A stretch of 64,000 bases of DNA from Pseudomonas svalbardensis (GTDB lineage Bacteria; Pseudomonadota; Gammaproteobacteria; Pseudomonadales; Pseudomonadaceae), in NCBI RefSeq assembly GCF_030053115.1, contig NZ_CP125619.1:993001-1057000 (forward strand), written 5' to 3'. Under the pieces are notes generated by a model. The model ran no database searches. It was not told where the DNA came from and saw only the letters and a program-made list of their open reading frames with translations. Position numbers and translations under genes: made by a program. This document shows positions 39,070-49,567 of this stretch, one piece after another (the first letter of the stretch is position 1; each line of letters starts with the position of its first letter).

Positions 39070-41169
39070 TTAAAGATCCAAAGGTCGGTTGGCAGCTTGA
39101 ATCGCGGTCAACGCGATGGTGTAGACGATGTCGTCGACCTGCGCGCCACGCGGCAGGTCGTTCACCGGTTTGCGCAGGCCTTGCAGCATCGGCCCGAGGC
39201 TGACGCAGTCGGCGCTGCGCTGCACCGCTTTGTGGGTGGTGTTGCCGGTGTTCAGGTCGGGGAATACGAACACTGTGGCGCGACCAGCGACCTGGCTGTT
39301 CGGCGCCAGTTGTCGGGCGACGGTTTCGTTGGCGGCGGCGTCGTACTGCAATGGGCCGTCGATCAACAGCGAGTTCTGTTGTTCGTGGGCGAGCAATGTC
39401 GCTTCGCGTACCTTCTCGACTTCTTCGCCGCTGGCCGATTCACCGCTGGAGTAGCTGATCATCGCCACGCGCGGGGTGATGCCGAAGGCGGCTGCCGAGT
39501 CGGCGCTTTGCAGCGCGATCTCGGCCAGTTCGCTGGCGCTCGGGTGCGGGTTCATCACGCAGTCGCCGTAGACCAGCACTTCCTCGGGGAAGAGCATGAA
39601 GAACACCGACGACACCAGCGTGCAGCCCGGCGCGGTCTTGATCAGTTGCAAGGCCGGGCGGATGGTGTTGGCGGTGGAGTGAATGACCCCGGACACGAGG
39701 CCATCGACTTCATCCAGCGCCAGCATCATGGTGCCGATCACCACGGTGTCTTCCAGTTGCTGCTCGGCCATCGGCGCGTTGAGGCTTTTGGTTTTGCGCA
39801 GGGCGACCATCGGTTCGACGTAGCGCTCGCGAATCAAGTCCGGGTCGAGGATTTCCAGCCCCGGCGGCAGCTCGATGCCTTGGGCGCGGGCGACGGCTTC
39901 GACATCCGCAGGTTTCGCCAGCAACACGCAACGAGCGATACCGCGTGCCTGACAGATCGCTGCGGCTTGCACCGTCAGCGGCTCGCTGCCTTCGGGCAGA
40001 ACGATGCGCTTGTTGGCGGCCTGGGCACGCTGAATCAATTGATAGCGGAACACGGCGGGCGACAAGCGCATTTCCCGTGGCGTACCGCAGCGCTGGTGCA
40101 GCCAGTTCGCGTCCAGATGGCTGGCGACGAAATCGGTGATGATTTCCGCACGCTCGCGGTCGTCGATCGGGATTTCCTTGTTCAAACCGTTCAACTGGTT
40201 AGCGGTGTCGTAGGAGCCGGTGCTTACCGACAACACCGGCAGGCCAGCCTGCAACGCGCCACGACAGAGGTCCATGATACGCGGGTCGGGCAGGGTGTCG
40301 CTGGTCAGCAACAGGCCGGCCAGCGGCACGCCGTTCATGGCGGCGAGGCTGACGGCGAGGATGATGTCGTCGCGATCGCCAGGCGTCACCACCAACACGC
40401 CGGGCTTGAGCAGCTCCACGGTGTTGCGCATGGTGCGGGCGCAGATAATGATTTTGGTCATGCGCCGGGTTTCGTAGTCACCGGCATTGAGAATTTGCGC
40501 GCCCATCAGATCGGCGACGTCGCGGGTGCGCGGGGCGTTCAATTCCGGCTGGAACGGGATGCAACCCAGCAGACGGAAATCGCCACTGCGCAGCAACGGC
40601 GAATGCTCTTTCAAGCGCGAGGCGAAGGCCTCCATGCTCTCGTCGGTTTTGACTTTGTTGAGGATCACGCCGAGGACTTTCGGGTCTTTCGGTCCGCCGA
40701 ACAATTGCGCCTGCAATTCCACTCGGCCGGACAGTTCGGTCAACACTTCGTTTTCCGGTGCCGAGACCAGGATCACTTCGGCGTCGAGGCTTTTCGCCAA
40801 ATGCAGATTGACCCGCGCGGCATAACTGGCGCTGCGGGTCGGGACCATGCCTTCGACGATCAGCACATCCTTGCCGACTGCCGCCTGCTGATAAAGGGTG
40901 ATGATTTCTTCGAGCAACTCGTCCAGTTGACCGTCGCCGAGCATGCGCTCGACATGGGCCAGACCGAGCGGCTGAGGCGGTTTCAAACCGTGAGTGCGCG
41001 CCACCAGTTCGGTGGACCGTTCAGGCCCGGTGTCACCCGGATGCGGCTGGGCAATCGGTTTGAAAAAGCCGACTTTGAGGCCCGCCCGCTCTAGTGTGCG
41101 CACCAGCCCGAGGCTGATGGAGGTCAGACCCACACCAAAATCGGTGGGCGCGATAAAAAAAGTTTGCAT
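39070..41169 (-). CDS. pta: Phosphate acetyltransferase, long form
   Basis: The 699-residue Pta interconverts acetyl-CoA and acetyl phosphate. The N-terminal P-loop-like domain begins MQTFFIAPTDFGVGLTSISL, a DRTGG domain follows, and the last 330 residues form the catalytic domain with LPEGSEPLTV and FVFPDLNTGN. ackA is not adjacent in this window. I start at 41169; the frame extends seven codons further. Its start lies next to hairpin copy B. Confidence 0.95.
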   Translation of the reverse strand: MQTFFIAPTDFGVGLTSISLGLVRTLERAGLKVGFFKPIAQPHPGDTGPERSTELVARTHGLKPPQPLGLAHVERMLGDGQLDELLEEIITLYQQAAVGKDVLIVEGMVPTRSASYAARVNLHLAKSLDAEVILVSAPENEVLTELSGRVELQAQLFGGPKDPKVLGVILNKVKTDESMEAFASRLKEHSPLLRSGDFRLLGCIPFQPELNAPRTRDVADLMGAQILNAGDYETRRMTKIIICARTMRNTVELLKPGVLVVTPGDRDDIILAVSLAAMNGVPLAGLLLTSDTLPDPRIMDLCRGALQAGLPVLSVSTGSYDTANQLNGLNKEIPIDDRERAEIITDFVASHLDANWLHQRCGTPREMRLSPAVFRYQLIQRAQAANKRIVLPEGSEPLTVQAAAICQARGIARCVLLAKPADVEAVARAQGIELPPGLEILDPDLIRERYVEPMVALRKTKSLNAPMAEQQLEDTVVIGTMMLALDEVDGLVSGVIHSTANTIRPALQLIKTAPGCTLVSSVFFMLFPEEVLVYGDCVMNPHPSASELAEIALQSADSAAAFGITPRVAMISYSSGESASGEEVEKVREATLLAHEQQNSLLIDGPLQYDAAANETVARQLAPNSQVAGRATVFVFPDLNTGNTTHKAVQRSADCVSLGPMLQGLRKPVNDLPRGAQVDDIVYTIALTAIQAANRPLDL

Positions 41170-41193
41170 GCGAATTCTCTGGAGGTGCATATG

Positions 41194-41353
41194 GGCGGCC
41201 CGTGTGGCCTTTGCTGTCAGTCAAATTCGGCGCCTGAAATCCATATACTGCGTTGCTGCTCCTCCCCATAGCGAGCTATGACTCGTCGCAGCGCCTTGGC
41301 TATGGATTCCAGGCATCCGAATTTGATCTGACGCAAAGGCCGTACGGGCCGCC
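41194..41353. repeat. Long hairpin element, copy B
   Basis: This 160-bp inverted repeat lies between the pta start and the DUF3565 end. Arms of about 55 bp (from GGCGGCCCGTGTGGCCTTTG to CAAAGGCCGTACGGGCCGCC) are self-complementary with few mismatches. The core is copy A's 49 bp in reverse orientation with 46 of 49 identical. The arms share no obvious similarity with those of copy A. Confidence 0.85.
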
Positions 41354-41387
41354 AGGTGACGACCTATGTCTGGCCGTTTACCGAAAT

Positions 41388-41696
41388 TCAGTCGCCAAGG
41401 TTATCGCTAACCGAGCCTTGTGCGCACCAACCGCAATCAAAGGGCTGGCCTATTTTTTTACTACGTTGCGTGGAGTCCAGGACCCAGGCGCGCGATTGCC
41501 ACGGTGGCTGGTGGCGCAGGTGCTGGGTGTGACCGCAGGAAAGCTCGGCCACCCAGTGCCCGTCCTCATCTTGATGGAAGCCTGTGACCGTTGAGCCTTT
41601 CGCCGCCCCCCGTCTGTCCGGGTTGTGTTCGCTTTCGGGCGATTGCTTCGCTAAACTTGGCCATTCTTCATTCTTATGCAAAAGGTCTCGCCCCAT
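41388..41696 (-). CDS. DUF3565 protein, start uncertain
   Basis: The conserved part GFHQDEDGHWVAELSCGHTQ is followed by HLRHQPPW and FDCGWCAQG, typical of the small DUF3565 family with a possible metal site (Cys/His). Relatives usually begin only a few residues before GFHQ. Here no ATG, GTG or TTG lies in that range; the nearest in-frame starts are TTG at 41681 and ATG at 41696 or 41726, running up to the divergent slyD start. The listed start is only a placeholder. Confidence 0.6.
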   Translation of the reverse strand: MGRDLLHKNEEWPSLAKQSPESEHNPDRRGAAKGSTVTGFHQDEDGHWVAELSCGHTQHLRHQPPWQSRAWVLDSTQRSKKIGQPFDCGWCAQGSVSDNLGD

Positions 41697-42180
41697 GCTG
41701 ATCGCCGCCAATAAGGCTGTCTCCATCGACTATACCCTGACCAACGACGCTGGTGAGGTCATCGACAGCTCCGCCGGCGGCGCGCCGCTGGTCTACCTGC
41801 AAGGCGCAGGTAACATCATTCCGGGCCTGGAAAAGGCTCTGGAAGGCAAAGCAGTCGGTGACGAACTGACTGTCGCCGTAGAACCTGAAGATGCCTACGG
41901 CGAATACGCTGCCGAACTGGTCAGCACGTTGAGCCGCAGCATGTTCGAAGGCGTCGACGAGCTGGAAGTGGGTATGCAGTTCCACGCATCCGCTCCAGAC
42001 GGCCAGATGCAGATCGTCACCATTCGCGATCTGGACGGCGACGATGTCACCGTCGACGGCAACCACCCGTTGGCCGGTCAGCGCCTGAATTTCCAGGTCA
42101 AGATCATCGACATCCGTGACGCCAGCCAGGAAGAAATCGCACATGGTCACGTCCATGGCGAAGGTGGCCATCACCACTGA
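41695..42180 (+). CDS. slyD: SlyD-like FKBP peptidyl-prolyl isomerase
   Basis: The 161-residue product has an FKBP domain interrupted by the insert-in-flap domain (residues about 65-130) and a His-rich tail (HGHVHGEGGHHH). SlyD proteins are folding helpers and nickel metallochaperones. The longer frame from a GTG at 41584 is not supported; AAAGG lies before the ATG at 41695. Confidence 0.92.
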   Translation: MLIAANKAVSIDYTLTNDAGEVIDSSAGGAPLVYLQGAGNIIPGLEKALEGKAVGDELTVAVEPEDAYGEYAAELVSTLSRSMFEGVDELEVGMQFHASAPDGQMQIVTIRDLDGDDVTVDGNHPLAGQRLNFQVKIIDIRDASQEEIAHGHVHGEGGHHH

Positions 42181-42210
42181 TTTTCTGCGCTAAGCTTTCG
42201 AGAACTGGAG

Positions 42211-42233
42211 AGGCGCCCGAGGGGCGCCTTTTT
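42211..42233 (+). terminator. Terminator after slyD
   Basis: AGGCGCCC and GGGCGCCT pair around GAG and are followed by T4. Confidence 0.88.
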
Positions 42234-42304
42234 AGTCCGCGGCTGTCCCAGGTGACACCGCCAAGTGGCTGTTTCGAGAAGAACACGGGAATTTGGAGTT
42301 CGTC

Positions 42305-42787
42305 ATGAGTGCTTTTCACGACCTTAAATTGACAGCCCTGGATGGTCAGGAACTACCGCTGGCGCCTTTCAAGGGGCGTGTCGTGCTGGTGGTCAACGTT
42401 GCCTCCAAATGCGGCTTGACCCCACAGTACGCGGCGCTGGAAAACCTCTACCAGCAATACAAGGACAAAGGTTTCAGCGTGCTGGGCCTGCCGTGCAACC
42501 AATTTGCCGGGCAGGAACCGGGTACCGAGCAAGAGATCCAGGAGTTTTGCAGCCTCAACTACGGCGTGAGTTTTCCGTTGTCCAGCAAGCTGGAAGTCAA
42601 CGGTCACGATCGTCATCAGCTGTACCGTCTGCTGGCGGGCGAGGGTGCTGAATTTCCCGGTGACATTACCTGGAACTTCGAAAAATTCCTGATGGGCAAG
42701 GATGGTCGCGTGCTGGCGCGGTTCTCGCCGCGCACGGCGCCGGATGATCCGTCTGTCGTTCATGCGATCGAAAAAGCGCTGAGCTGA
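42305..42787 (+). CDS. Glutathione peroxidase family protein
   Basis: The 160-residue thiol peroxidase reduces hydroperoxides. The catalytic Cys36 is in NVASKCGLTPQY; CNQFAGQEPG and WNFEKFLM provide the Gln and Trp of the active site. Members with a second cysteine near residue 80 (here in EIQEFCSLNY) often use thioredoxin instead of glutathione. The ATG at 42305 has GGAG upstream at 42296-42299. Confidence 0.93.
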   Translation: MSAFHDLKLTALDGQELPLAPFKGRVVLVVNVASKCGLTPQYAALENLYQQYKDKGFSVLGLPCNQFAGQEPGTEQEIQEFCSLNYGVSFPLSSKLEVNGHDRHQLYRLLAGEGAEFPGDITWNFEKFLMGKDGRVLARFSPRTAPDDPSVVHAIEKALS

Positions 42788-42791
42788 ACCC

Positions 42792-42823
42792 AAAAAATCG
42801 CAGCCACTGAGCTGCGATTTTTT
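42792..42823 (+). terminator. Terminator after the glutathione peroxidase gene
   Basis: A perfect 13-bp stem AAAAAATCGCAGC/GCTGCGATTTTTT with a 6-nt loop. It could work in both directions. Confidence 0.92.
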
Positions 42824-42943
42824 ATGCCTGCCTTTTGAACCTTAATCACCGCAATCAATAGTGCTGTGCATCGCTTGCCGTCCCGCATATTATCGCCGTC
42901 ATAAAACCTCTGTCCCGTCGATACCGTTTTCGTGGAGCGTCCC

Positions 42944-44047
42944 ATGCCCGTCAAAGCCCTGTTCAAACCGTTCCACCTTGGCACCCTCGAACTGCCGACC
43001 CGCGTCGTCATGGCGCCGATGACCCGTTCGTTTTCGCCGGGTGGCGTTCCCAATTCCAAGGTGATCGAGTACTACCGTCGTCGTGCCGCTGCGGGTGTGG
43101 GTCTGATCATCACCGAAGGCACCACCGTCGGCCACAAGGCTTCCAGCGGCTACCCAAACGTGCCGCATTTCTACGGTGCAGCAGCGCTGGCCGGCTGGAA
43201 GAAAGTGGTCGACGCGGTTCACGCTGAAGGCGGCAAGATCGTTCCGCAGCTGTGGCATGTCGGCAGCGTGCGCCGCATCGGCACCGAGCCGGACGCCAGC
43301 GTGCCGGGTTACGGTCCGTCGGAGAAATTGAAGGACGGTCAGGTCGTGGTTCACGGCATGACCCAGCAAGATATCCAGGACGTGATCGCCGCGTTTGCCC
43401 AGGCTGCCAAAGATGCCCAGAGCATCGGCATGGACGGCGTGGAAATTCACGGTGCCCACGGCTACCTCGTGGACCAGTTCTTCTGGGACGGCAGCAACCA
43501 GCGCACTGACGAATACGGCGGCAGCCTGGCTAACCGTTCGCGTTTCGCCATTGAACTGATCCAGGCGGTGCGTGCAGCGGTCGGCGAAGGTTTCCCGATT
43601 ATTTTCCGTTTCTCGCAGTGGAAGCAGCAGGATTACACCGCGCGTCTGGTGCAAACGCCGCAAGCGTTGGGCGAATTCCTCAAGCCGTTGTCCGACGCCG
43701 GCGTGGATATTTTCCACTGCTCGACGCGCCGTTTCTGGGAGCCGGAATTCGACGGTTCCGAGCTGAACCTGGCAGGCTGGGCCCGCAAACTCACTGGCAA
43801 GCCGACCATCACCGTGGGCAGCGTCGGCCTGGACGGCGAGTTCCTGCAGTTCATGGTCAACACCGACAAGATCGCGCAGCCGGCCAGTCTGGAAAAACTG
43901 CTGGAGCGTTTGAACAATGATGAGTTCGATCTGGTGGCCGTCGGTCGTGCGTTGCTGGTGGACCCGGACTGGGCGCAGAAGGTGCGTGACGGCCGTGAAG
44001 AAGACATCCTGCCGTTCAGCCGTGAGGCGTTGATGACTCTGGTTTAA
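42944..44047 (+). CDS. NADH:flavin oxidoreductase (Old Yellow Enzyme family)
   Basis: The 367-residue FMN-dependent enzyme has a TIM barrel beginning LFKPFHLGTLELPTRVVMAP. GVEIHGAHGYLVDQFFWDGSN contains the substrate-binding His pair and FDLVAVGRALLVDPDW is the FMN phosphate site. Such enzymes reduce activated C=C bonds; the substrate is unknown. GGAG precedes the ATG at 42944. Confidence 0.92.
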   Translation: MPVKALFKPFHLGTLELPTRVVMAPMTRSFSPGGVPNSKVIEYYRRRAAAGVGLIITEGTTVGHKASSGYPNVPHFYGAAALAGWKKVVDAVHAEGGKIVPQLWHVGSVRRIGTEPDASVPGYGPSEKLKDGQVVVHGMTQQDIQDVIAAFAQAAKDAQSIGMDGVEIHGAHGYLVDQFFWDGSNQRTDEYGGSLANRSRFAIELIQAVRAAVGEGFPIIFRFSQWKQQDYTARLVQTPQALGEFLKPLSDAGVDIFHCSTRRFWEPEFDGSELNLAGWARKLTGKPTITVGSVGLDGEFLQFMVNTDKIAQPASLEKLLERLNNDEFDLVAVGRALLVDPDWAQKVRDGREEDILPFSREALMTLV

Positions 44048-44068
44048 GCGGCGCCTGCACTGACGCCT

Positions 44069-44144
44069 TCGCGAGCAAGCCCCACATTCGACCGCGTTTC
44101 TCTGAGAAAACTCGGTCACCTGTGGGAGCGAGCTTGCTCGCGAT
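44069..44144. repeat. REPIN after the flavin oxidoreductase gene
   Basis: Inverted REP halves TCGCGAGCAAGCCCCACA and TGTGGGAGCGAGCTTGCTCG enclose a short spacer. Confidence 0.85.
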
Positions 44145-44169
44145 GACTCACTTGATATCACCAAAGAAT

Positions 44170-45345
44170 TCAGGGCAATGTCGCTGCACCAGGAACCACC
44201 TGCTCCCCAACACAAGCCCCGCGCAACTGCCTCTCAAACTGCTCGATAATCGCTGCCCAGCCCTGGCGACTCGCATGCTGACGCGCATTAAGCCGCATGC
44301 AGCGCAAGGTTTCGCGCTCCTCCAACAGCCAACACGCCGCATCGCAGAACGCCTCTTCGTCCCCCGGCATCGCCAGTACGCCGTTGTAGCCATGGCGGAT
44401 GTGCTGAGCCGCCGCAGCCTGATCGTAAGCCACCACACCCAAACCTGAAGCCAGTGCCTCAAGCACCACGTTGCCGAAAGTCTCGGTCAGGCTTGGAAAC
44501 AGAAACACATCCCCCGAGGCATAGTGACTGGCCAAGGCTTCGCCGCGTTGAGAGCCACAGAAAATCGCCTCGGGCAGTTCTTTCTCCAAGACCACTCGTT
44601 GCGGACCGTCGCCGATCACGATCAACTTCAGGTTTTTCTGTGGATAAGTCGTACGCAGCCTTTCGAAACTGCGCTTAAGCAAGCCGAGATTTTTCTCCGG
44701 TGCCAGGCGACCTACATGGATGACGGCAATGTCACTGTCGGCCAAACCCCACTGTTCGCGCAGCGACGTCAGCCGCTTGGTCGGGTGAAACAACTGGCTG
44801 TCGACCCCACGGGACAGCAACGCCAGGCGCTCGAAATGCCGGCGTTCCAGTTCCATTCTTTGGCTCACGCTCGGCACCAGGGTCAGCGTCGAACGATTGT
44901 GAAACCAGCGCAGGTAGTGGGTCAGCAATCGCGTCAGCAGTCCAAGCCCATACTGACTGGAGTACTGCTGGAAATTAGTGTGAAAGCCGCTGACCACCGA
45001 AATCCCCAAGCGCCGTGCCGCGCGCAACGCGGACAATCCCAGCGGTCCTTCCGTGGCGATGTACAGCACGTCCGGCCGATGACGCTTCCAGCGCCGCAGC
45101 AACTTGTGCATCGACGACTGACCCCATTGCAAGCCGGGATAACCCGGTAACGGCCAGCCCCGACACAGCAACAACGCATCGTCGCTGCCCAACTGCTGGT
45201 CGCAACCCTGACGCGGTCGCACCAATTCCACCTGATGCCCGCGCGCGCGCAAGCCGTCGCACAAGCGGCCAAGGGTATTGGCTACGCCGTTGATTTCCGG
45301 TGGGAAGGTTTCGGTGATCAGGGTGATATGCAGAGCTGTCGTCAT
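44170..45345 (-). CDS. Family 4 glycosyltransferase, MgtA-like
   Basis: The 391-residue GT-B enzyme begins with ITLITETFPPEINGVANTLG in the acceptor domain. The C-terminal donor domain has VGRLAPEKNLGLL and the E-x7-E region FPSLTETFGNVVLEALASGL. It resembles GDP-mannose-dependent mannosyltransferases acting on glycolipids, but the sugar is uncertain. A longer in-frame start 24 nt upstream exists; GAGG supports 45345. Confidence 0.88.
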   Translation of the reverse strand: MTTALHITLITETFPPEINGVANTLGRLCDGLRARGHQVELVRPRQGCDQQLGSDDALLLCRGWPLPGYPGLQWGQSSMHKLLRRWKRHRPDVLYIATEGPLGLSALRAARRLGISVVSGFHTNFQQYSSQYGLGLLTRLLTHYLRWFHNRSTLTLVPSVSQRMELERRHFERLALLSRGVDSQLFHPTKRLTSLREQWGLADSDIAVIHVGRLAPEKNLGLLKRSFERLRTTYPQKNLKLIVIGDGPQRVVLEKELPEAIFCGSQRGEALASHYASGDVFLFPSLTETFGNVVLEALASGLGVVAYDQAAAAQHIRHGYNGVLAMPGDEEAFCDAACWLLEERETLRCMRLNARQHASRQGWAAIIEQFERQLRGACVGEQVVPGAATLP

Positions 45346-45409
45346 GACCTCAGTGTAGGCTGAGGCCATGTCGTCAGTGTGACGGTGGGATGATGGATTT
45401 GTGACCGGA

Positions 45410-46162
45410 TCAGCGCTGGACCACCAGGTTTTCCGCGCCGCGTTCACGCACCCAGAACAAGGTCGCACCCGCCACGGCGGCCGGCATCATCAGGATGTTG
45501 ACCACCGGAATCAGCAGTACCAGATAAACACTGCCGCCGAAACTCATGCTCTGCCAGCGCTTCTCGCGCAGCCAGGCGAGCATCTCGTTCCAGCCGAGTT
45601 TGTGGTTATCCGCCGGGTAGTCGATGTACTGGATCGCCATCATCCACACCCCGAACAGCAGCCACAGTGGCGCAGCGATGATGTTCACCACCGGAATGAA
45701 CGAGAGGATGAACAACCCGATGGCGCGTGGCAGGAAGTAGCCGAGTTTGCGCATCTCCCGGGCCAGGGTGCGGGGGATCATTTCGATCAGTTCGCCCCAG
45801 CTGAAGGACGGGAAGTCGTCAGTGCCACGCACCACGACTTCGACTTTTTCCGCGAGGAAGCCGTTGAATGGCGCAGCGATGACGTTGGCCAGCATGGTGA
45901 AGGTGAAGAACACCATCAACGCCACCAGCACCACGAACAACGGCCAGAGAACATAATTGAGAAAACTCAGCCAGTCGGGCAGGGACGGCATCAACGTATC
46001 GACCCACAGGCTGAATTGATGGCTGGCCAGGTAGATCAATCCGACGAACAGCACCAGGTTGATCACCAGCGGCAACAGCACAAACAAACGCAGGCTTGGG
46101 CTCAGGACCAGCTTGAGGCCTTCGCGCAGGTATTGCGGGCCGGACAGAACGGGGGCGGGCAT
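45410..46162 (-). CDS. cysZ: CysZ-like sulfate transporter
   Basis: The 250-residue EI24-family membrane protein contains several hydrophobic segments and [10 protein letters not shown], typical of CysZ. It takes up sulfate and would feed the cysD-cysNC pathway encoded earlier in the window. I start at [12 protein letters not shown]; 31 extra codons upstream are in frame but poorly conserved in character. Confidence 0.9.
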   Translation of the reverse strand: MPAPVLSGPQYLREGLKLVLSPSLRLFVLLPLVINLVLFVGLIYLASHQFSLWVDTLMPSLPDWLSFLNYVLWPLFVVLVALMVFFTFTMLANVIAAPFNGFLAEKVEVVVRGTDDFPSFSWGELIEMIPRTLAREMRKLGYFLPRAIGLFILSFIPVVNIIAAPLWLLFGVWMMAIQYIDYPADNHKLGWNEMLAWLREKRWQSMSFGGSVYLVLLIPVVNILMMPAAVAGATLFWVRERGAENLVVQR

Positions 46163-47435
<1,273 letters not shown>

Positions 47436-47454
47436 TTCTGATTTCGTAGCGATG

Positions 47455-47481
47455 AAAAAACCGGCCTTGGCCGGTTTTTTT
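47455..47481. terminator. Bidirectional terminator trxB/aminotransferase
   Basis: A perfectly symmetrical A6-CCGGCC-TT-GGCCGG-T7 hairpin sits between two convergent genes. Confidence 0.93.
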
Positions 47482-47500
47482 GTGCGCATAAGGTTCTGCT

Positions 47501-48751
47501 TCAGGTCAATTTCGCGAGGTTCGCCTCAAGGATATCCAACCCTTCTTCCAGCACCGCTGCCTCAGTCGTCAACGGCGCCAGCAGCCGAATGATGTTTCGC
47601 GACTTGCCGCTGGGCATCAGCAGCAAGCCCGCGTTTCGCGCCAGCGCCAGCAGCTGCGTCAATTGCGCCGAGGCCGGTGTGCCGTCGGCATTGGTCAGCT
47701 CGATGCCGCGCATCGCACCGACGCCGGTCAAGCGGCCCAGATACGGCGACAGCTTGCTGGCGCGCCAGGCCTCGTAGCGGCTGACGATGGCTTCTTCCTG
47801 TTGCGAGCCCCAGGCGTGCAGGTTCGCATCGGTCATCTCGTCCAGGGTTGCCAGTGCCGCGGCGCAGGCAATCGGGTTGCCTGAATAGGTGCCGCCCAGT
47901 CCGCCCTTGGGCAAGGTGTCGAGCAGCGACTTGCGCCCGACCACCGCACCCAGTGGTACGCCGCCGGCGATGCTTTTAGCGAGCAGGATCAGATCGGGTT
48001 CAATGCCCAGTCGCGAGAAGGCAAAGCGCTGGCCGGTGCGACCGAAGCCGGACTGGATTTCATCAGCGATCAGCAGGATGTTTTTTTCATCACAGAAGCG
48101 ACGTAGCGCCTGGGCGAACTCCACGTCCAGCGTCAGGAAGCCCGATTCGCCCTGCACCGGTTCGACGATAAAACAGGCGACGTCATCGACGTCGATCTCG
48201 ACGCTGAAAAGGCGGTCCATGGCTTTCAGGGCCTCCGCGCAGGTCACGCCGTTGTCCTTGCTCGGGAAGGGCAGGTGATAAACCGGACCCGGCAGCACCC
48301 CGACTTTCTGTTTGTAGGGCGCGACTTTGCCGTTGAGGTTGAGCGTGGCGAGTGTGCGGCCGTGGAAGGCGCCGTCGAAGGCGATGACGGCCGTGCGACC
48401 GGTGGCGCCACGCACGATCTTCAGGGCGTTTTCCGCCGCTTCCGCACCGCTGTTGGTGAGCATGCCGCTGACCGGGTAGTTCACCGGAATAAACGCGGTG
48501 AGACGATCCATCAGTTCGATGTAGGGCGCATGCGGAGCGGCGTTGAACGCGTAGTGGGTCAGCCGGGTGGCTTGTTCGCGAATGGCCTGGACGATGCGCG
48601 GATGGCAATGGCCGAGGTTCAAAACACCGATGCCGCCGACGAAGTCGATGTAGCGTTTGCCATCGGTGTCCCAGACCTCGGCATTTTTGCCGTGGCTGAG
48701 TGTGACGGGATGAACGATGTTGATCGACTGGCTGATGGTTTCGCTGCTCAT
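47501..48751 (-). CDS. Class III aminotransferase (2-aminoadipate or GABA type)
   Basis: A 416-residue PLP enzyme with the PLP lysine Lys259 in LLAKSIAGGVPLG and ADEIQSGFGRTG before it. The sequence is close to what I recall of the P. putida 2-aminoadipate transaminase of lysine breakdown, and less close to the main GabT. No lysine-catabolic gene is adjacent, so the substrate stays open. Confidence 0.85.
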   Translation of the reverse strand: MSSETISQSINIVHPVTLSHGKNAEVWDTDGKRYIDFVGGIGVLNLGHCHPRIVQAIREQATRLTHYAFNAAPHAPYIELMDRLTAFIPVNYPVSGMLTNSGAEAAENALKIVRGATGRTAVIAFDGAFHGRTLATLNLNGKVAPYKQKVGVLPGPVYHLPFPSKDNGVTCAEALKAMDRLFSVEIDVDDVACFIVEPVQGESGFLTLDVEFAQALRRFCDEKNILLIADEIQSGFGRTGQRFAFSRLGIEPDLILLAKSIAGGVPLGAVVGRKSLLDTLPKGGLGGTYSGNPIACAAALATLDEMTDANLHAWGSQQEEAIVSRYEAWRASKLSPYLGRLTGVGAMRGIELTNADGTPASAQLTQLLALARNAGLLLMPSGKSRNIIRLLAPLTTEAAVLEEGLDILEANLAKLT

Positions 48752-48874
48752 GGATACCTGACTCAGAAGAAGGGATGCTTCTTTTTATCTAAGCCGTGAG
48801 CAGCGGTGCCCGGCAAACGAAATAAAGTTGCCGGGTCAATCTTAAAAGTCGGGATGTGCTTGGTGGGCGTTGGG

Positions 48875-49213
48875 TCAGCGGCGAGTCAGCGGTTGCTGCG
48901 AAAACTTCACGCCGGCCAACCCATGAGCAATCAACGCGCGGATATTGCCGTGATCGCTGTCTTCAGGCGTGGCCACCACCGAACGATAATGCTCGCCAAA
49001 CGCTAACAGCGCTTCTTCATCGCTCAGACCTTCCAGCAGCGCCAGACCCAATGTCTTGCACGAACCTTCGTTCTGCCCGGCTGCGTTTTCCACGCCGCCA
49101 TTGTTGAAAGCCTGAGGCTGATAGTCGTAGCCGGCGGCGATGAAGGCCAGGGTGTCGGCAAAAACGTGTTCGCCGCTCTTGAGGCTGGTGCGCAGGGCGT
49201 TCAAATCACTCAT
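48875..49213 (-). CDS. HopJ-family protein
   Basis: The 112-residue product (MSDLNALRTSLKSGEHVFADTL...) matches the HopJ type III effector family by its FIAAGYDYQPQAF, GQNEGSCKTLGLA and ALLAFGEHYRSV segments. In pseudomonads without the syringae secretion system it is a conserved gene of unknown function, so the effector label should not be read as evidence of secretion. It overlaps the DUF1244 gene by 8 nt. Confidence 0.85.
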   Translation of the reverse strand: MSDLNALRTSLKSGEHVFADTLAFIAAGYDYQPQAFNNGGVENAAGQNEGSCKTLGLALLEGLSDEEALLAFGEHYRSVVATPEDSDHGNIRALIAHGLAGVKFSQQPLTRR

Positions 49214-49502
49214 TGGGTTTTCCTTTGGCGAACGCCGCTTGTTGTTCGGCGTTGGCTTCTTGCTGGTATTGGGCTTTCCACTCGGCGTACGGCATGCCGT
49301 AAACCACTTCGCGGGCGTCGTCGAGGCTGACCTCGATCTGGCGTTCATCGGCAGCGGCCTTGTACCACTTGGACAGGCAGTTGCGGCAGAAACCGGAGAG
49401 GTTCATCAGGTCGATGTTCTGCACATCCTTGCGGCTGTCCAGGTGTGCGACCAGCCGGCGAAAGGCGGCGGCTTCGAGTTCCAGGCGTTGTTGATCGGTC
49501 AT
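49206..49502 (-). CDS. DUF1244 protein
   Basis: The 98-residue protein has SGFCRNCLSKWYKAAA near residue 40, a CxxC typical of DUF1244, and GMPYAEWKAQYQ. Function unknown. It is translationally coupled to the HopJ-family gene. Confidence 0.88.
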   Translation of the reverse strand: MTDQQRLELEAAAFRRLVAHLDSRKDVQNIDLMNLSGFCRNCLSKWYKAAADERQIEVSLDDAREVVYGMPYAEWKAQYQQEANAEQQAAFAKGKPNE

Positions 49503-49567
49503 GGCGGGCTCTGTGCAATCAAATCGTGCGCGGATGATAAAAGTCTGACGAGCAATGTGCCAGACGG

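Noticed and set aside
39097..41094. 665-codon plus-strand open frame opposite pta
   Set aside because: Low-complexity His/Gly/Arg-rich translation typical of an antisense shadow.
48875..49213. Type III secretion effector
   Set aside because: The HopJ family is widespread in non-pathogenic Pseudomonas and no secretion genes are nearby.
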